DNA of 55,024 bases from NCBI GenBank assembly GCA_020347665.1, contig CP070737.1:994311-1049334 (forward strand), read 5' to 3'. Position numbers and translations under genes: made by a program. This DNA is from Nitrospiraceae bacterium (GTDB taxonomy: Bacteria; Nitrospirota; Thermodesulfovibrionia; Thermodesulfovibrionales; UBA6898). Below are positions 43,635 through 53,388 of this stretch, piece after piece (position 1 is the first letter of the stretch; each line of letters opens with the position of its first letter). Below the pieces are notes generated by a model. The model did not search any database, was not told the DNA's origin, and saw only the letters and a program-made list of their open reading frames with translations.

Positions 43635-44564
43635 ATGGACATTCATAAGGATATTCTTCACTTCATAGGAAATACCCCTTTAGTCAAAATCCAATATGTA
43701 ACCGATTCTGAAGACGCTGATGTATGGGCTAAGCTGGAAGGACATAATCCAGGCGGATCAGTAAAAGACCGTATCGCTTTATCCATGATTGAAGCTGCTG
43801 AACAGGAAGGAAGATTGAAGCCCGGCACGACGATACTCGAACCAACCAGCGGAAATACCGGTATCGGGCTTGCGCTGATCTCTGCCGTTAAGGGCTATAA
43901 ACTCATACTGACAATGTCTGAAAAAATGTCTATGGAACGAAGACAGTTGCTCGAAGCGTACGGGGCGGAACTCGTCTTGACAGCCGCTGATAAAGGCATG
44001 ATCGGCGCCGTAAACAGGGCTGAAGAGCTCTACAAAAAGAATCCGGATTATTTTATGCCTATGCAATTTGAAAACCCTGCAAACCCGGAAATACACCGAA
44101 GAAGTACTGCGCTGGAAATACTGAGTGACTTAGGAAGAGCGCCTGACGGGTTTGTTGCGGGTGTCGGGACCGGCGGCACGATCACCGGCACCGGCGAAGT
44201 ATTGAAGGAAAGAAATCCCGGCATATGGATAGCCGCAGTGGAGCCAGCGGCTTCTGCCATACTGTCCGGCGGACAACCGGGACCACACAAAATTGCGGGG
44301 ATAGGAGCAGGATTTTACCCGGGTGTCTTGAATACAAAAATTTATGATGAAGTAATTCCTGTTACTGAACGTGATGCAGCCGATACAACACGTGTCCTGG
44401 CCGGAAGGGAAGGATTGCTTACCGGGATTTCATCCGGTGCCGCCATGTGGGCAGCGCTCAGGGTTGCCAAAAAACTTGGGAAAAACAAAAAAGTTGTCGT
44501 GATCCTTCCAGACAGGGGCGAGCGGTATCTCAGCACAGGACTCTTTGTGGAAGAATCTCCTTAA
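43635..44564 (+). CDS. cysK: Cysteine synthase A (O-acetylserine sulfhydrylase)
   Basis: A 309-residue PLP enzyme that makes cysteine from O-acetylserine and sulfide. The Schiff-base lysine is in [12 protein letters not shown] (near 43). The substrate loop is [13 protein letters not shown], and the phosphate-binding glycine loop is [17 protein letters not shown]. The C-terminal Ser of [11 protein letters not shown] contacts the pyridine nitrogen. Length is typical. It fits an organism that makes sulfide in large amounts. Expression is probably set by the hairpin directly upstream. Its stop is six bases from the stop of the convergent sensor gene. Confidence 0.95.
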   Translation: MDIHKDILHFIGNTPLVKIQYVTDSEDADVWAKLEGHNPGGSVKDRIALSMIEAAEQEGRLKPGTTILEPTSGNTGIGLALISAVKGYKLILTMSEKMSMERRQLLEAYGAELVLTAADKGMIGAVNRAEELYKKNPDYFMPMQFENPANPEIHRRSTALEILSDLGRAPDGFVAGVGTGGTITGTGEVLKERNPGIWIAAVEPAASAILSGGQPGPHKIAGIGAGFYPGVLNTKIYDEVIPVTERDAADTTRVLAGREGLLTGISSGAAMWAALRVAKKLGKNKKVVVILPDRGERYLSTGLFVEESP

Positions 44565-44570
44565 AAAACT

Positions 44571-45812
44571 TCAGGAGCATTTCACCCGGTCTTTCCCTGA
44601 TACCTTTGCCTGATAGAGACAGTCATCAGCTCTTTTGAGCAACTCATCTATATGTCTATCGCTTTCGCGTATACAGGTAGTCCCCAGACTGACAGAGACC
44701 GCATTGCCATGCGTGAGAAGTGATTTTATGGCCTTGCTTTCTTTAATGACCGCCCGTATTCTTTCGGCAAACAGCCTTGTTTCCTCAGGACCTGTATCAG
44801 GAAATATAATTAGGAATTCCTCTCCGCCATACCGTCCGATTACGTCATAGGTGCGTATGGATTCCTGTAATAATCGGGCTGTCTCTCTTAAGACATCATC
44901 TCCAATAAGGTGCCCATATGTATCATTTATCTGCTTGAAGTTATCCAGATCAAGCATAATGCAACAAACAGATGTGCTCAGCCTCTTGGCCCTTTCGAAT
45001 TCCTCCTCGAATCTCGCAATGATGTGTCGTCTGTTAAAAAGCCCGGTCAATTCATCTGTGATCGCCATCTTTTCAATCTTCCTGCGCGCCTGAGAAACCT
45101 GTCTCATCAAACGTATGGTAAACAGACCGGTTAAACCCAGAATAATCGAGGTGCTGATGATCGCGAGCATTATGATTACAATCGTATTTTTCCTTTGAAT
45201 GTTTTTCACGTCCTGAAGACTAAACGTAATGCTGATCCCTCCCCGTATATCACCAAGCTTATAGCCATGTTTTGCATGACATTGCAGGCACTCCTCTTCA
45301 ACGAAGAGAGGCCCCATATATCTAAAATAGGCCCGGCTCTTTTTTTCAAAAGACTCGTATGCCTCTTTTGTTCCTTTTTCAAAATTTTTTAAAGCATCTC
45401 TTTCAAATTCATCTGGAGCATTTATCGGATTCAGAGGCTTCAAGCTGGTCATATGAAAAGAAAACAGGCCCTCCTTCTCGGAGTATTCTGAAATCTCACG
45501 TGTCATGAGCGCAGGGTTCTTTTTGGTATACACCGTACCGTCTATCGCCGTTATATCGGGGTTATCGAGATACGGATTTGATTGAACACCGGGTGCCTTC
45601 TTGACATACACACCACCGTGTCGTGCGTTCCATTTCCTTGTCATGACAATACTTTTAAAATGCGTTCTTCCCTGCGTCCTGGCCTGTTCCTCAATAAGAC
45701 GATTATTTGTAATTGAAACAATGACGAAAGTAGCAGCCAAACAGGCAAGTAAGGTAATGGCAAGAGAAATAATGAACGTTTTGAATATTTCTTTTTCCCG
45801 TGCTTTTTCCAT
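44571..45812 (-). CDS. Diguanylate cyclase with c-type haem sensor domain (DUF3365-GGDEF)
   Basis: A 413-residue membrane sensor. Helix 1 (about 12-33) is followed by a periplasmic DUF3365/Tll0287-like domain (about 40-205) with a c-type haem site CLQCH (175-179). Helix 2 (about 211-232) and a GGDEF domain (about 245-410) follow. The active motif is GGEEF (329-333) and the inhibitory RxxD is RTYD (320-323). DUF3365 haem domains are thought to sense redox or gases such as NO, CO or O2. The haem would be attached by the cytochrome c maturation machinery. It is divergent from sdhC. Confidence 0.88.
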   Translation of the reverse strand: MEKAREKEIFKTFIISLAITLLACLAATFVIVSITNNRLIEEQARTQGRTHFKSIVMTRKWNARHGGVYVKKAPGVQSNPYLDNPDITAIDGTVYTKKNPALMTREISEYSEKEGLFSFHMTSLKPLNPINAPDEFERDALKNFEKGTKEAYESFEKKSRAYFRYMGPLFVEEECLQCHAKHGYKLGDIRGGISITFSLQDVKNIQRKNTIVIIMLAIISTSIILGLTGLFTIRLMRQVSQARRKIEKMAITDELTGLFNRRHIIARFEEEFERAKRLSTSVCCIMLDLDNFKQINDTYGHLIGDDVLRETARLLQESIRTYDVIGRYGGEEFLIIFPDTGPEETRLFAERIRAVIKESKAIKSLLTHGNAVSVSLGTTCIRESDRHIDELLKRADDCLYQAKVSGKDRVKCS

Positions 45813-45965
45813 GGTTAAGCCCTTCCGATATCAGGCAATCTGCCGGGAAGCCGAATGCACAGCGTACAAGGCGTTTTTTTATGGCGTGACAGATAACACA
45901 TAGCTATATGATAACAAATATGAGGGGAAGGAGCGCGCCCCTTTGAAGGCCTATGAATTTGTCAC

Positions 45966-45994
45966 TTGGTTTTTTAATTTTATCATTCTATAAT
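45966..45994 (+). promoter_or_regulatory. Sigma-70-type promoter for sdhCAB
   Basis: TTGGTT (45966-45971) and a perfect TATAAT (45989-45994) are separated by 17 bases. Transcription would begin near 46001, about 14 bases before sdhC. The -35 matches the consensus only in TTG. Confidence 0.5.
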
Positions 45995-46014
45995 TAGTCT
46001 AGGGTTATTTCGGC

Positions 46015-46686
46015 ATGCAATTCTTGATAAAAAGCTCCGTAGGAAAAAAATTAATCATGGCCATAACCGGCCAGCTTATGTTCCTTTTTATTGTTTTTCA
46101 TCTGATTGGAAATACTTCACTGTATTTCAGCTGGATTAATACCTATGCGAAACACCTGCATGACCTTTGGCCGCTCGTGTGGATAGTTCGTTTTGTGATG
46201 ATAACGCTGTTATCGCTTCATCTCGTATTTGGTATTCAGCTCACCCTTGAGAACCGATCTGCCAAACCGGATGCATACGCCATTAAGAAGAGTCTTCGTG
46301 CAACATTCGCTTCGAAGAATATGATCTGGACCGGTCTTATTATCGCGGGCTTCCTTCTGTATCACCTGCTCCATTTCACATTCCAGGTTGTGCATCCTGA
46401 AATGTCAGCCAAATTGAACACGGATGTCATGGGATTGCCTGATTTATTCAGCATGATAGTATTCGGGTTTCAAAACTTTTTCATTCTTTCCCTGTATATT
46501 GCTTCACTGATCGCACTGACCCTCCACCTCGTTCATGGTTTGCAGAGCTCTTTTCAGACAATGGGATTAAATACTGATCAAACTCAGCCGGTCATTGCAA
46601 AGGCCGGTGTCATTGCATCGCTTATACTCCTTATTGGCTATGCATCTATTCCGGTCGTAATCTTTATCGGTATCGTGAAAGGGTAA
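46015..46686 (+). CDS. sdhC: Succinate dehydrogenase/fumarate reductase cytochrome b558 subunit
   Basis: A 223-residue membrane anchor with five helices, of the b558 family (as in Bacillus, Bacteroidetes and epsilon-proteobacteria). It binds two haems b through histidines in the helices ([37 protein letters not shown]) and exchanges electrons with menaquinone. It starts the sdhCAB operon, eight bases before sdhA. In a sulfate reducer the complex may run as succinate dehydrogenase by reverse electron flow or as fumarate reductase; sequence cannot decide. Confidence 0.92.
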   Translation: MQFLIKSSVGKKLIMAITGQLMFLFIVFHLIGNTSLYFSWINTYAKHLHDLWPLVWIVRFVMITLLSLHLVFGIQLTLENRSAKPDAYAIKKSLRATFASKNMIWTGLIIAGFLLYHLLHFTFQVVHPEMSAKLNTDVMGLPDLFSMIVFGFQNFFILSLYIASLIALTLHLVHGLQSSFQTMGLNTDQTQPVIAKAGVIASLILLIGYASIPVVIFIGIVKG

Positions 46687-46693
46687 GGCATCT

Positions 46694-48607
46694 ATGATTT
46701 TAGATGGAAAATGTCCATCTGGTCTTCTTCATGAAAAATGGGATAAGCGACGACAGGAACTGAACCTGGTAAATCCCGCCAATAAGCGGAAATATAAGAT
46801 AATCGTGGTCGGAACAGGTCTGGCCGGCGCTTCCGCCGCGGCCACGCTCGGAGAACTCGGCTATACCGTTGAGGCCTTCTGTTATCAGGACAGTCCGCGC
46901 AGAGGCCACAGCATTGCGGCTCAGGGCGGTATTAACGCTGCCAAAAACTATCCGAACGACGGGGACAGCATCTTCCGTCTTTTCTATGACACGGTAAAGG
47001 GCGGAGATTTCAGGGCTCGTGAAGCAAATGTGTATCGTCTTGCAGCGGTAAGCAACAACATCATTGATCAGTGTGTTGCGCAGGGTGTTCCCTTTGCCCG
47101 TGATTATGCCGGGTATCTTGATAACCGCTCATTCGGCGGTGCGCAGGTATCCCGCACCTTTTATGCACGCGGGCAGACCGGTCAGCAGCTCCTCCTTGGA
47201 GCATATTCCGCATTATCCCGCCAGATAAGAGCTGGTTCGGTGCGGCTTCATCCACGTACAGAAATGCTCGACCTTGTGCTTGTGAACGGCGAGGCAAAAG
47301 GCATCACTGTCAGAGATATGGTCACAGGAGAAATAAAATTCTTTGCAGCCGATGCGGTCTGTCTCTGTACCGGCGGCTATTCGAACGTTTTTTATCTTTC
47401 TACGAATGCAATGGGATGCAACGTGTCGGCTACCTATCGAGCATACAAAAAGGGGGCGTTCTTTGCCAATCCATGCTTTACCCAGATACATCCCACCTGC
47501 ATCCCGGTATCAGGCGACCATCAGTCTAAACTCACCCTGATGTCCGAATCACTCAGAAATGACGGCAGGGTCTGGGTTCCGAAAAATAAAGGTGATCAAC
47601 GAAGACCGGATGAGATTCCCGAAGAAGAGCGGGATTACTTTCTGGAACGCAAATACCCGAGTTTCGGCAATCTCGCCCCTCGTGATATTGCATCGCGCGC
47701 AGCAAAAGAGGTGTGTGATGAAGGCAGGGGAGTGGGCTCGAGCGGCCGTGGTGTTTATCTTGATTTTGCGGATGCAATAAAGCGCCTTGGTGAAATAACG
47801 ATAAGGGAGCGCTATGGAAATCTTTTTAACATGTACGAAAAGATTACGGCTGAAAATGCCTATAAACAGCCGATGCGAATATATCCTGCCGTGCATTATA
47901 CCATGGGAGGGTTATGGGTCGATTATAACCTCGAAAGCACTATTCCCGGCCTCTTTGTACTCGGGGAGGCCAATTTTTCCGATCACGGGGCGAACCGCCT
48001 CGGTGCGAGCGCGCTCATGCAGGGCCTGGCTGACGGGTACTTCATAATCCCTTATACCATTGCAAACTATCTTGCCCAAACAGCCCCCGGAAAAGTGACT
48101 GTTGAGCATCCAGAGTTCAGGAAATCAGAAACCGAATCAAGGGATTTCATCAAGAGGCTTCTGTCTATACAGGGGAAAAAGACCGTGACTGAATTTCATC
48201 GTGAACTCGGCAGAATACTGTGGGAACATGTTGGCATGGCTCGGAGTGAGTCAAGCCTGAAAAAGGCTCTCCAGCTCATACCGGAACTTCGAGCTGAATT
48301 CTGGGAGAATGTAACCGTAACAGGAACCAGTGCTGAATTAAACCAGGAATTAGAAAAGGCTGGTCGCGTTGCTGATTTTCTTGAGTTTGGCGAACTCATG
48401 GCACGCGACGCCCTCCATAGAGCCGAGTCATGCGGAGGTCATTTCCGGGTGGAATATCAGATGCCGGACGGCGAAGCACAACGTGATGATGAGAACTTTT
48501 CTTATGTGGCTGCCTGGGGATTCACTGGTGTAGCCACCGAACCAGAGCTTCATAAGGAACGGCTCAGCTTCGAACATGTGCACCCCTCGGTAAGGAGTTA
48601 TAAATAA
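46694..48607 (+). CDS. sdhA: Succinate dehydrogenase/fumarate reductase flavoprotein
   Basis: A 637-residue subunit interconverting succinate and fumarate. The FAD motif is [22 protein letters not shown] (about 35-56). Covalent FAD would attach to the His in [11 protein letters not shown]. Substrate-site segments [24 protein letters not shown] and [27 protein letters not shown] are intact. It overlaps the sdhB start by one base. Gene order C-A-B and length match the non-proteobacterial b558 group. Confidence 0.95.
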   Translation: MILDGKCPSGLLHEKWDKRRQELNLVNPANKRKYKIIVVGTGLAGASAAATLGELGYTVEAFCYQDSPRRGHSIAAQGGINAAKNYPNDGDSIFRLFYDTVKGGDFRAREANVYRLAAVSNNIIDQCVAQGVPFARDYAGYLDNRSFGGAQVSRTFYARGQTGQQLLLGAYSALSRQIRAGSVRLHPRTEMLDLVLVNGEAKGITVRDMVTGEIKFFAADAVCLCTGGYSNVFYLSTNAMGCNVSATYRAYKKGAFFANPCFTQIHPTCIPVSGDHQSKLTLMSESLRNDGRVWVPKNKGDQRRPDEIPEEERDYFLERKYPSFGNLAPRDIASRAAKEVCDEGRGVGSSGRGVYLDFADAIKRLGEITIRERYGNLFNMYEKITAENAYKQPMRIYPAVHYTMGGLWVDYNLESTIPGLFVLGEANFSDHGANRLGASALMQGLADGYFIIPYTIANYLAQTAPGKVTVEHPEFRKSETESRDFIKRLLSIQGKKTVTEFHRELGRILWEHVGMARSESSLKKALQLIPELRAEFWENVTVTGTSAELNQELEKAGRVADFLEFGELMARDALHRAESCGGHFRVEYQMPDGEAQRDDENFSYVAAWGFTGVATEPELHKERLSFEHVHPSVRSYK

Positions 48608-49401
48608 TGAACCTTACTCTTTATGTGTGGCGGCAGAAGAACGCTGACGATAGAGGAAGACTTGAGCAGTACGAAGCTCACGGCATAAGCCCGGAAATGT
48701 CTTTTCTTGAAATGCTCGATATTGTTAACGAGGATTTGATTAAGAAAGCGACAGAACCGATTGCCTTTGACCATGACTGCCGTGAGGGCATCTGCGGCTC
48801 GTGTTCGCAGGTTATCAACGGCGTACCGCACGGTCAGGAGGAAAAGACCTCTGTTTGTCAGCTTCACATGAGGCATTTTAAAGATGGCGACGCGATTTAC
48901 ATCGAACCCTGGCGTGCCCGGGCATTTCCGGTTATCAAGGATCTGATCGTAGATCGCAGTGCCCTTGACAGGATTATTCAGGCAGGGGGATATATTTCTT
49001 CTCACACCGGCGGCGTACCGGATGCCAACAGCATTCTCATACCAAAAGATGATGCTGAAAAAGCTATGGACGCGGCAGAATGTATCGGTTGTGGTGCATG
49101 TGTCGCAGCATGCCCGAACGGCTCTGCAATGCTCTTTGCCGCTGCCAAGGTCTCACATCTTGCCATGCTGCCGCAGGGACAGGTTGAGGCAGCACGGCGT
49201 GTCCGTGTCATGACCGAAGAAATGATGAAACAGGGCTTCGGCAACTGCACAAACCATTATGAATGCCAGGCGGCCTGTCCGAAAGGCATCAAAGTCTCGT
49301 TCATCGCGAAATTAAACAGGGAGTTTATCAAGACACTCGGCCGTTCCGGTAAAATAAGCAGTAGTGTGGACAGGATGGCTGATACGTTGCCCAGTGAATG
49401 A
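48607..49401 (+). CDS. sdhB: Succinate dehydrogenase/fumarate reductase iron-sulfur subunit
   Basis: A 264-residue subunit carrying three Fe-S clusters between flavin and haem. The 2Fe-2S site is [16 protein letters not shown] (about 58-73) with a later Cys (SVCQLHM). The 4Fe-4S motif is [14 protein letters not shown], and the 3Fe-4S region [15 protein letters not shown] has the expected cysteines. The N-terminus [10 protein letters not shown] is typical. It is the last gene of the operon; no clear terminator was seen. Confidence 0.95.
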   Translation: MNLTLYVWRQKNADDRGRLEQYEAHGISPEMSFLEMLDIVNEDLIKKATEPIAFDHDCREGICGSCSQVINGVPHGQEEKTSVCQLHMRHFKDGDAIYIEPWRARAFPVIKDLIVDRSALDRIIQAGGYISSHTGGVPDANSILIPKDDAEKAMDAAECIGCGACVAACPNGSAMLFAAAKVSHLAMLPQGQVEAARRVRVMTEEMMKQGFGNCTNHYECQAACPKGIKVSFIAKLNREFIKTLGRSGKISSSVDRMADTLPSE

Positions 49402-49874
49402 TAAAGAGATAACAGCGCAACAGGACAAAAAGTAATATGTTGCAGGATCGGCTGATTTTCGATATACTAAAAAAATAATCTTACTTATAAGCAAATTATT
49501 ATAATTTATAACTGACCATAACAGATAATAATCACCATTATTTCTTTGTATCAACTTTTGAGCTGGTTTGTCATAAACTGAAATGCAAGCCGCATTGAAG
49601 TCAGGGGGAAGAACGAGACTCATGGACTCATGAGCTGAGGAATGAATCGAACAGTTCTTTAGTCATTCGGGTCTACCGTTATGCACCTAAGGAATATACA
49701 GTACGGATGTCGAAACATCTCTCTTTTTTGAGAGATTAAACGTATCGACTGTTTGAAAGGAGGTGTGAAAGAGGGAGGGCAGCACCGTATCAGGTCGAGG
49801 AGCAGCCATTGCTTTCGATTATGTTCCGGCTGCTCAACTCTATAATGATCACAAACATAAGGGAGGATACACGT
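49402..49874 (+). other. Leader region of the TAXI-TRAP operon with two hairpins
   Basis: A 473-base gap without a gene. ATCTCTC (49717-49723) pairs with GAGAGAT (49730-49736) over a six-T loop. GAGCAGCC (49800-49807) pairs with GGCTGCTC (49828-49835) over a 20-base loop, ending 40 bases before the start codon. A long structured 5' leader for the transport operon is inferred. An AAAGGAGG near 49756 has no useful frame after it. Confidence 0.5.
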
Positions 49875-50849
49875 ATGAAGAACAAGATTTATGCTGTTAT
49901 CGTAGTTGCCTGCGTGGCTCTTATTATGACCCTTGCACTATCCGGGGATGTAGTAGCCAAGAAGAGATATGTGTTTGGCGGCGGGCCTGCTGGTGGAACG
50001 TTCCAGGTGGTGGCAAATGCAATCCAGACATATAAGCCGGTTAAAGCTATACCGGAATTTTCAGTCAGGGCACAGTCATCAGCCGGCTCTGTAGAAAATC
50101 TTCGGAAAGCGAATGCCGGGAAACACGCTTTTTCTGTTGTGTATTCCGGTCATGTCTATCTTGGCAGAAACGGCCGGATGAAGAATGACACAAAGAAATA
50201 CGAAAACGTTATGGCTGTCGCATATCTGTATGGAGCCCCTGCCCAGCTTGTTGTTAAAAAGGGTTCCGGGATTAAGAGCGCAAAAGACCTGGTCGGTAAA
50301 AAGGTGGGAGTCGGCAATGCGGGTTCAGGCGCGTTTGCCAACTGCGAGATGTTTTTTACCCATCTCGGCATCTGGGACAAGATTGAGCGGAATGCCATGG
50401 GCTATAATGACGCAGCCGCGGCCTTTGGAAACAACCAGCTGGATGCGTTCTGGCTCTTCACTGCTTTTCCGAGCGGTGCCGTGATCATGGCTGCACAGAC
50501 CAATGATATTGATCTGGTGAACATTGGAAAAGATGCTCAAGACAGCGGCTATTTCAAGAAATATCCGTATTTCGGGAAGCTGAGCGTCCCGGCCGGCACC
50601 TATAGAGGGGTGGATTATGAAACCCCGTCATTCTTTGATTCCACGCTGTGGGTCGCCAATAAAGATGTCCCTGCTGATGTTGTCTACAAACTCCTTTCAC
50701 TTATCTTTACTGATGAGGGACTGAAGCACATGGTGGATCAGAAAAAGACCTTCAAGGCGATGAGCGTTCAGGACGGAGTTAAGGGCATTGTCACCCCGCT
50801 TCATCCGGGCGCGGAAAAGTTCTGGAAAGAAAAAGGCGTATTGAAATAA
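49875..50849 (+). CDS. TAXI-family TRAP transporter solute-binding protein
   Basis: A 324-residue periplasmic binding protein. The start at 49875 has GGGAGG eight bases upstream, and a signal peptide follows (KNKIYAVIVVACVALIMTLALSG). TAXI-type segments are present: FGGGPAGGTFQVVANAI, SAGSVENLRKANAGKHAFSVVYSG, KVGVGNAGSGAFANCEMFF, NNQLDAFWLFTAFPSGAV and SFFDSTLWVANKDVP. Ligands of this family are glutamate, other dicarboxylates or unknown organic acids; none can be assigned. The fused permease follows after a strong hairpin. Confidence 0.92.
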   Translation: MKNKIYAVIVVACVALIMTLALSGDVVAKKRYVFGGGPAGGTFQVVANAIQTYKPVKAIPEFSVRAQSSAGSVENLRKANAGKHAFSVVYSGHVYLGRNGRMKNDTKKYENVMAVAYLYGAPAQLVVKKGSGIKSAKDLVGKKVGVGNAGSGAFANCEMFFTHLGIWDKIERNAMGYNDAAAAFGNNQLDAFWLFTAFPSGAVIMAAQTNDIDLVNIGKDAQDSGYFKKYPYFGKLSVPAGTYRGVDYETPSFFDSTLWVANKDVPADVVYKLLSLIFTDEGLKHMVDQKKTFKAMSVQDGVKGIVTPLHPGAEKFWKEKGVLK

Positions 50850-50861
50850 AACAGCGGAGCA

Positions 50862-50889
50862 GACAGGGCGGGATATATCCCGCCCTGTC
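50862..50889. other. Perfect 28-bp palindrome between binding protein and permease
   Basis: GACAGGGCGGGATA (50862-50875) is followed directly by its exact complement TATCCCGCCCTGTC (50876-50889). In RNA it would form a GC-rich hairpin with an ATAT-centred loop, 13 bases after the binding-protein stop. No T-run follows, so it likely protects the upstream message and lowers read-through. That would give more binding protein than permease, as in many transport operons. Confidence 0.8.
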
Positions 50890-50928
50890 ATTCAATAAGA
50901 AAGTACGGACAGGCCCACACAATAATTT

Positions 50929-52641
50929 ATGTACGACACATTACACAAATTCGAAAAAATAATCTTTGATATCTGTTCAGTCGCTCTCGTCCTCTTTTAT
51001 TCCTATTCCGCAGTATTACAGCCGGCTTCAACGCAGTATCACCGTGGAATATACGTCATCATAACCTATGTCCTGGTGTTTATGCTGTACCGGTCCAAGC
51101 ATCGAATACTGCGGGTCGTTGACTACCTTCTCATACTTGCGTCCATCGTCAGTGTGGGATACTGGATATTAAATTTTGAAGCGATCAACTACCGTACCGG
51201 CGCAGAGACGCGTTTAGACACGGTAATGGCCATGATAGGGGTGCTTATCGGGATTGAGCTGGCCAGGCGGGTAGTCGGCACGGTCTTTGTTGTCATTGGA
51301 ACGCTCATGCTGCTGTACGGTGTCTATGGTGATTACATGCCCGATCTCATTGCCCATGCTGGCGACACCTTCCCGGAGCTGTGCAACAGCATCTTCTATA
51401 AGAGCGATGGCGTCTTCGGCATCATGGCCAATGTGCTGGCAACCTATGTGCTCCTGTTTGTAATATTCGGGGCGTTTCTTGAAAAATGTGGGGCTGAGAA
51501 ATTTTTTATTGATTTTCCCCTGGCTGCGGTCGGCCACAGGATCGGCGGACCTGCCAAGGTGTCTGTTATAGCAAGCGGGCTGTTCGGCTCCATATCAGGC
51601 AGTGCCATAGCAAATACGGTCTCCACCGGCGCATTTACCATACCCATGATGAAAAAAGCAGGATTTAAGCCCCATGTTGCCGGCGGGATCGAGCCTGCCG
51701 CGTCCATAGGCGGCATGTTCATGCCTCCTATCATGGGAGCAGGCGGATTCATCATGGCGGAACTGACCGGCCTGCCGTATTCAAAAATCATGCTGGTCGC
51801 CATATTCCCTGCGATCATGTACTTTTTCAGTGTCTACATTATGGTGCATTACGAAGCCAAAATTCATAATATCGTAGGCGAAAAATCCGAACACAGCGCC
51901 ATGGGAATCCTGAAAAGCGAATGGTTCTATATCCTGCCCCTTCTCGTGATCACGGTTTTAATGCTCAAAGGCTATTCACCGGCTTATTCTGCTATTCTTG
52001 GTATAGTCACGTGCCTGGTCATAAGCTGGTTCAGGAGGGATACGCGGATCGGCCCGAAACGGTTTGTAGAGGCCTCCCGTGCCGGTACGATCAGCAGCCT
52101 GAAGATCGGGGCAACCGTCGGGGTCATCGGGATTATCATCGGTGTGCTTACGTACAGCGGCCTGGTGCTCACGTTTGCGGATATCGTGATTGAGCTTGCA
52201 GCGGGGAGACTACCTTTAACCATTCTGCTCATTGCCCTTGCCTCACTGGTGCTCGGGATGGGGGTTCTGGTCACTGCCGCGTACCTTATCACCGCGGTGG
52301 TTGCTGTGCCTGCGTTGACCCATCTGGGGGTCAATGAACTCGCTGCGCATATGATTGTCTACTGGCTGTCACAGGATTCTAATATCACTCCACCGGTATG
52401 CATCGCTGCCTTTGCCGGAGCAACCATTGCAAAAGCGAATATGTGGAAGACCGCTTTTACGTCTTTCAAGTTTGCAAAGTTCTTGTATCTCGGGCCATTT
52501 CTGTTCGGGTATGTCCCGGGTTTCTCGCTGAACGGAAGTACCATGGACATTGTAAAGGCTTTTGTACTCATCGTATTTGCCACGTGGCTGTATTCGTACA
52601 TTCTAAGTGGCATCTGGATAAAAAGATTTAAAAAGGCATAG
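50929..52641 (+). CDS. TRAP transporter permease, fused small and large subunits
   Basis: A 570-residue integral membrane protein in which the small DctQ-like (about 1-130) and large DctM-like (about 135-570) subunits are fused, the form that pairs with TAXI binding proteins. DctM segments are clear: GLFGSISGSAIANTVSTGAFTIPMMKKAGFKPHVAGGIEPAASIGGMFMPPIMGAGGFIMAE-type sequence near 220-285, and AAYLITAVVAVPALTHLGVNELAAHM near 450. It is somewhat shorter than the usual 620-650 residues. It would use a Na+ or H+ gradient to import an organic acid. The start at 50929 lies 80 bases past the binding-protein stop. Confidence 0.93.
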   Translation: MYDTLHKFEKIIFDICSVALVLFYSYSAVLQPASTQYHRGIYVIITYVLVFMLYRSKHRILRVVDYLLILASIVSVGYWILNFEAINYRTGAETRLDTVMAMIGVLIGIELARRVVGTVFVVIGTLMLLYGVYGDYMPDLIAHAGDTFPELCNSIFYKSDGVFGIMANVLATYVLLFVIFGAFLEKCGAEKFFIDFPLAAVGHRIGGPAKVSVIASGLFGSISGSAIANTVSTGAFTIPMMKKAGFKPHVAGGIEPAASIGGMFMPPIMGAGGFIMAELTGLPYSKIMLVAIFPAIMYFFSVYIMVHYEAKIHNIVGEKSEHSAMGILKSEWFYILPLLVITVLMLKGYSPAYSAILGIVTCLVISWFRRDTRIGPKRFVEASRAGTISSLKIGATVGVIGIIIGVLTYSGLVLTFADIVIELAAGRLPLTILLIALASLVLGMGVLVTAAYLITAVVAVPALTHLGVNELAAHMIVYWLSQDSNITPPVCIAAFAGATIAKANMWKTAFTSFKFAKFLYLGPFLFGYVPGFSLNGSTMDIVKAFVLIVFATWLYSYILSGIWIKRFKKA

Positions 52642-52679
52642 GCAGAATCGCTGGTGTCACAGTCATAGAGGGAGATAGT

Positions 52680-53237
52680 ATGGATAAGAATATGAACGTT
52701 CCGAAAGAAGTTCCCAAGGTTCGATACAAGAAAATTCTTTATACCACGGATCTTTCCGAGAGCGGGCGGTATGCGTTTCATCATGCTGCAAGTCTTGCCA
52801 ATCAGTATCAAGCGAAGCTGATCGCTTTTCATGTCGTTGAAGGCGGGCCTGATCTGGACAGGCGTCTTTTCGGATATGTCGATGAAAAACTCTGGCAGGA
52901 AATCAAACAACGGAATCTCGAAGAAGCGCGGGACATGCTGGTCAGACGGAAACGGGACAATGTTGCGATTGAGGAGTGTGTCGGACAGTTTTGCGACGAA
53001 GTCCAGGCAACCATGCCGGAAGAGCCTGTTGCCAGTTATAAAATAGTGGTTAAGATGGGAGACCCTGTTGAGCAGATCATCAAAGAGTCCGAAGACGGCA
53101 CGTACGACCTCATTGTGATGGGCAGTCACGGACACGGTCCGATTACCGCTGCGATGATGGGCGATACAGCGAGCAGGGTCGTGCGCAGCTCAAAAATACC
53201 GGTTTTGGTCGTCAGGGTCCCTGAAGAAAAAGACTGA
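52680..53237 (+). CDS. Universal stress protein (UspA family)
   Basis: A 185-residue cytoplasmic protein with one Usp domain. After a short extension (1-15) come KILYTTDLSESGRYAFHHAASLAN, and the ATP-binding loop GSHGHGPITAAMMGDTASRVVRSSKIPVLVVR (G2xG9xG(S/T)-like) near 143-178. The loop suggests ATP binding. Such proteins often accompany TAXI-TRAP permeases and bind nucleotides as regulators of transport (TeaD-like); that role is inferred here from the 38-base distance to the permease. Confidence 0.9.
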   Translation: MDKNMNVPKEVPKVRYKKILYTTDLSESGRYAFHHAASLANQYQAKLIAFHVVEGGPDLDRRLFGYVDEKLWQEIKQRNLEEARDMLVRRKRDNVAIEECVGQFCDEVQATMPEEPVASYKIVVKMGDPVEQIIKESEDGTYDLIVMGSHGHGPITAAMMGDTASRVVRSSKIPVLVVRVPEEKD

Positions 53238-53325
53238 CACAGGCAGACAAAACACAATTCCCTTTTCACGCTGGCGACAGTGCACAATCACGCATGAAAG
53301 AAATGGGGTGAATTGTGTGCCTGTG
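53238..53325. repeat. Two-part inverted repeat between usp and FAH genes
   Basis: Outer arms CACAGGCA (53238-53245) and TGCCTGTG (53318-53325), and inner arms CACAATTC (53253-53260) and GAATTGTG (53310-53317), together make a 16-bp stem with a seven-base bulge on the left. The element begins right after the usp stop. It may be a processing or terminator-like hairpin, or a repeat unit. Confidence 0.55.
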
Positions 53326-53388
53326 AAATCCCTTGCTGCCGGCTTATTCGTCCATGATCTGTACGGTATTGCCGGGAAAGAAAAGAGC

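Noticed and set aside
52359-53135. 258-codon minus-strand frame
   Set aside because: It is antisense to the TRAP permease and universal stress protein, both strongly supported; it has no domain likeness.
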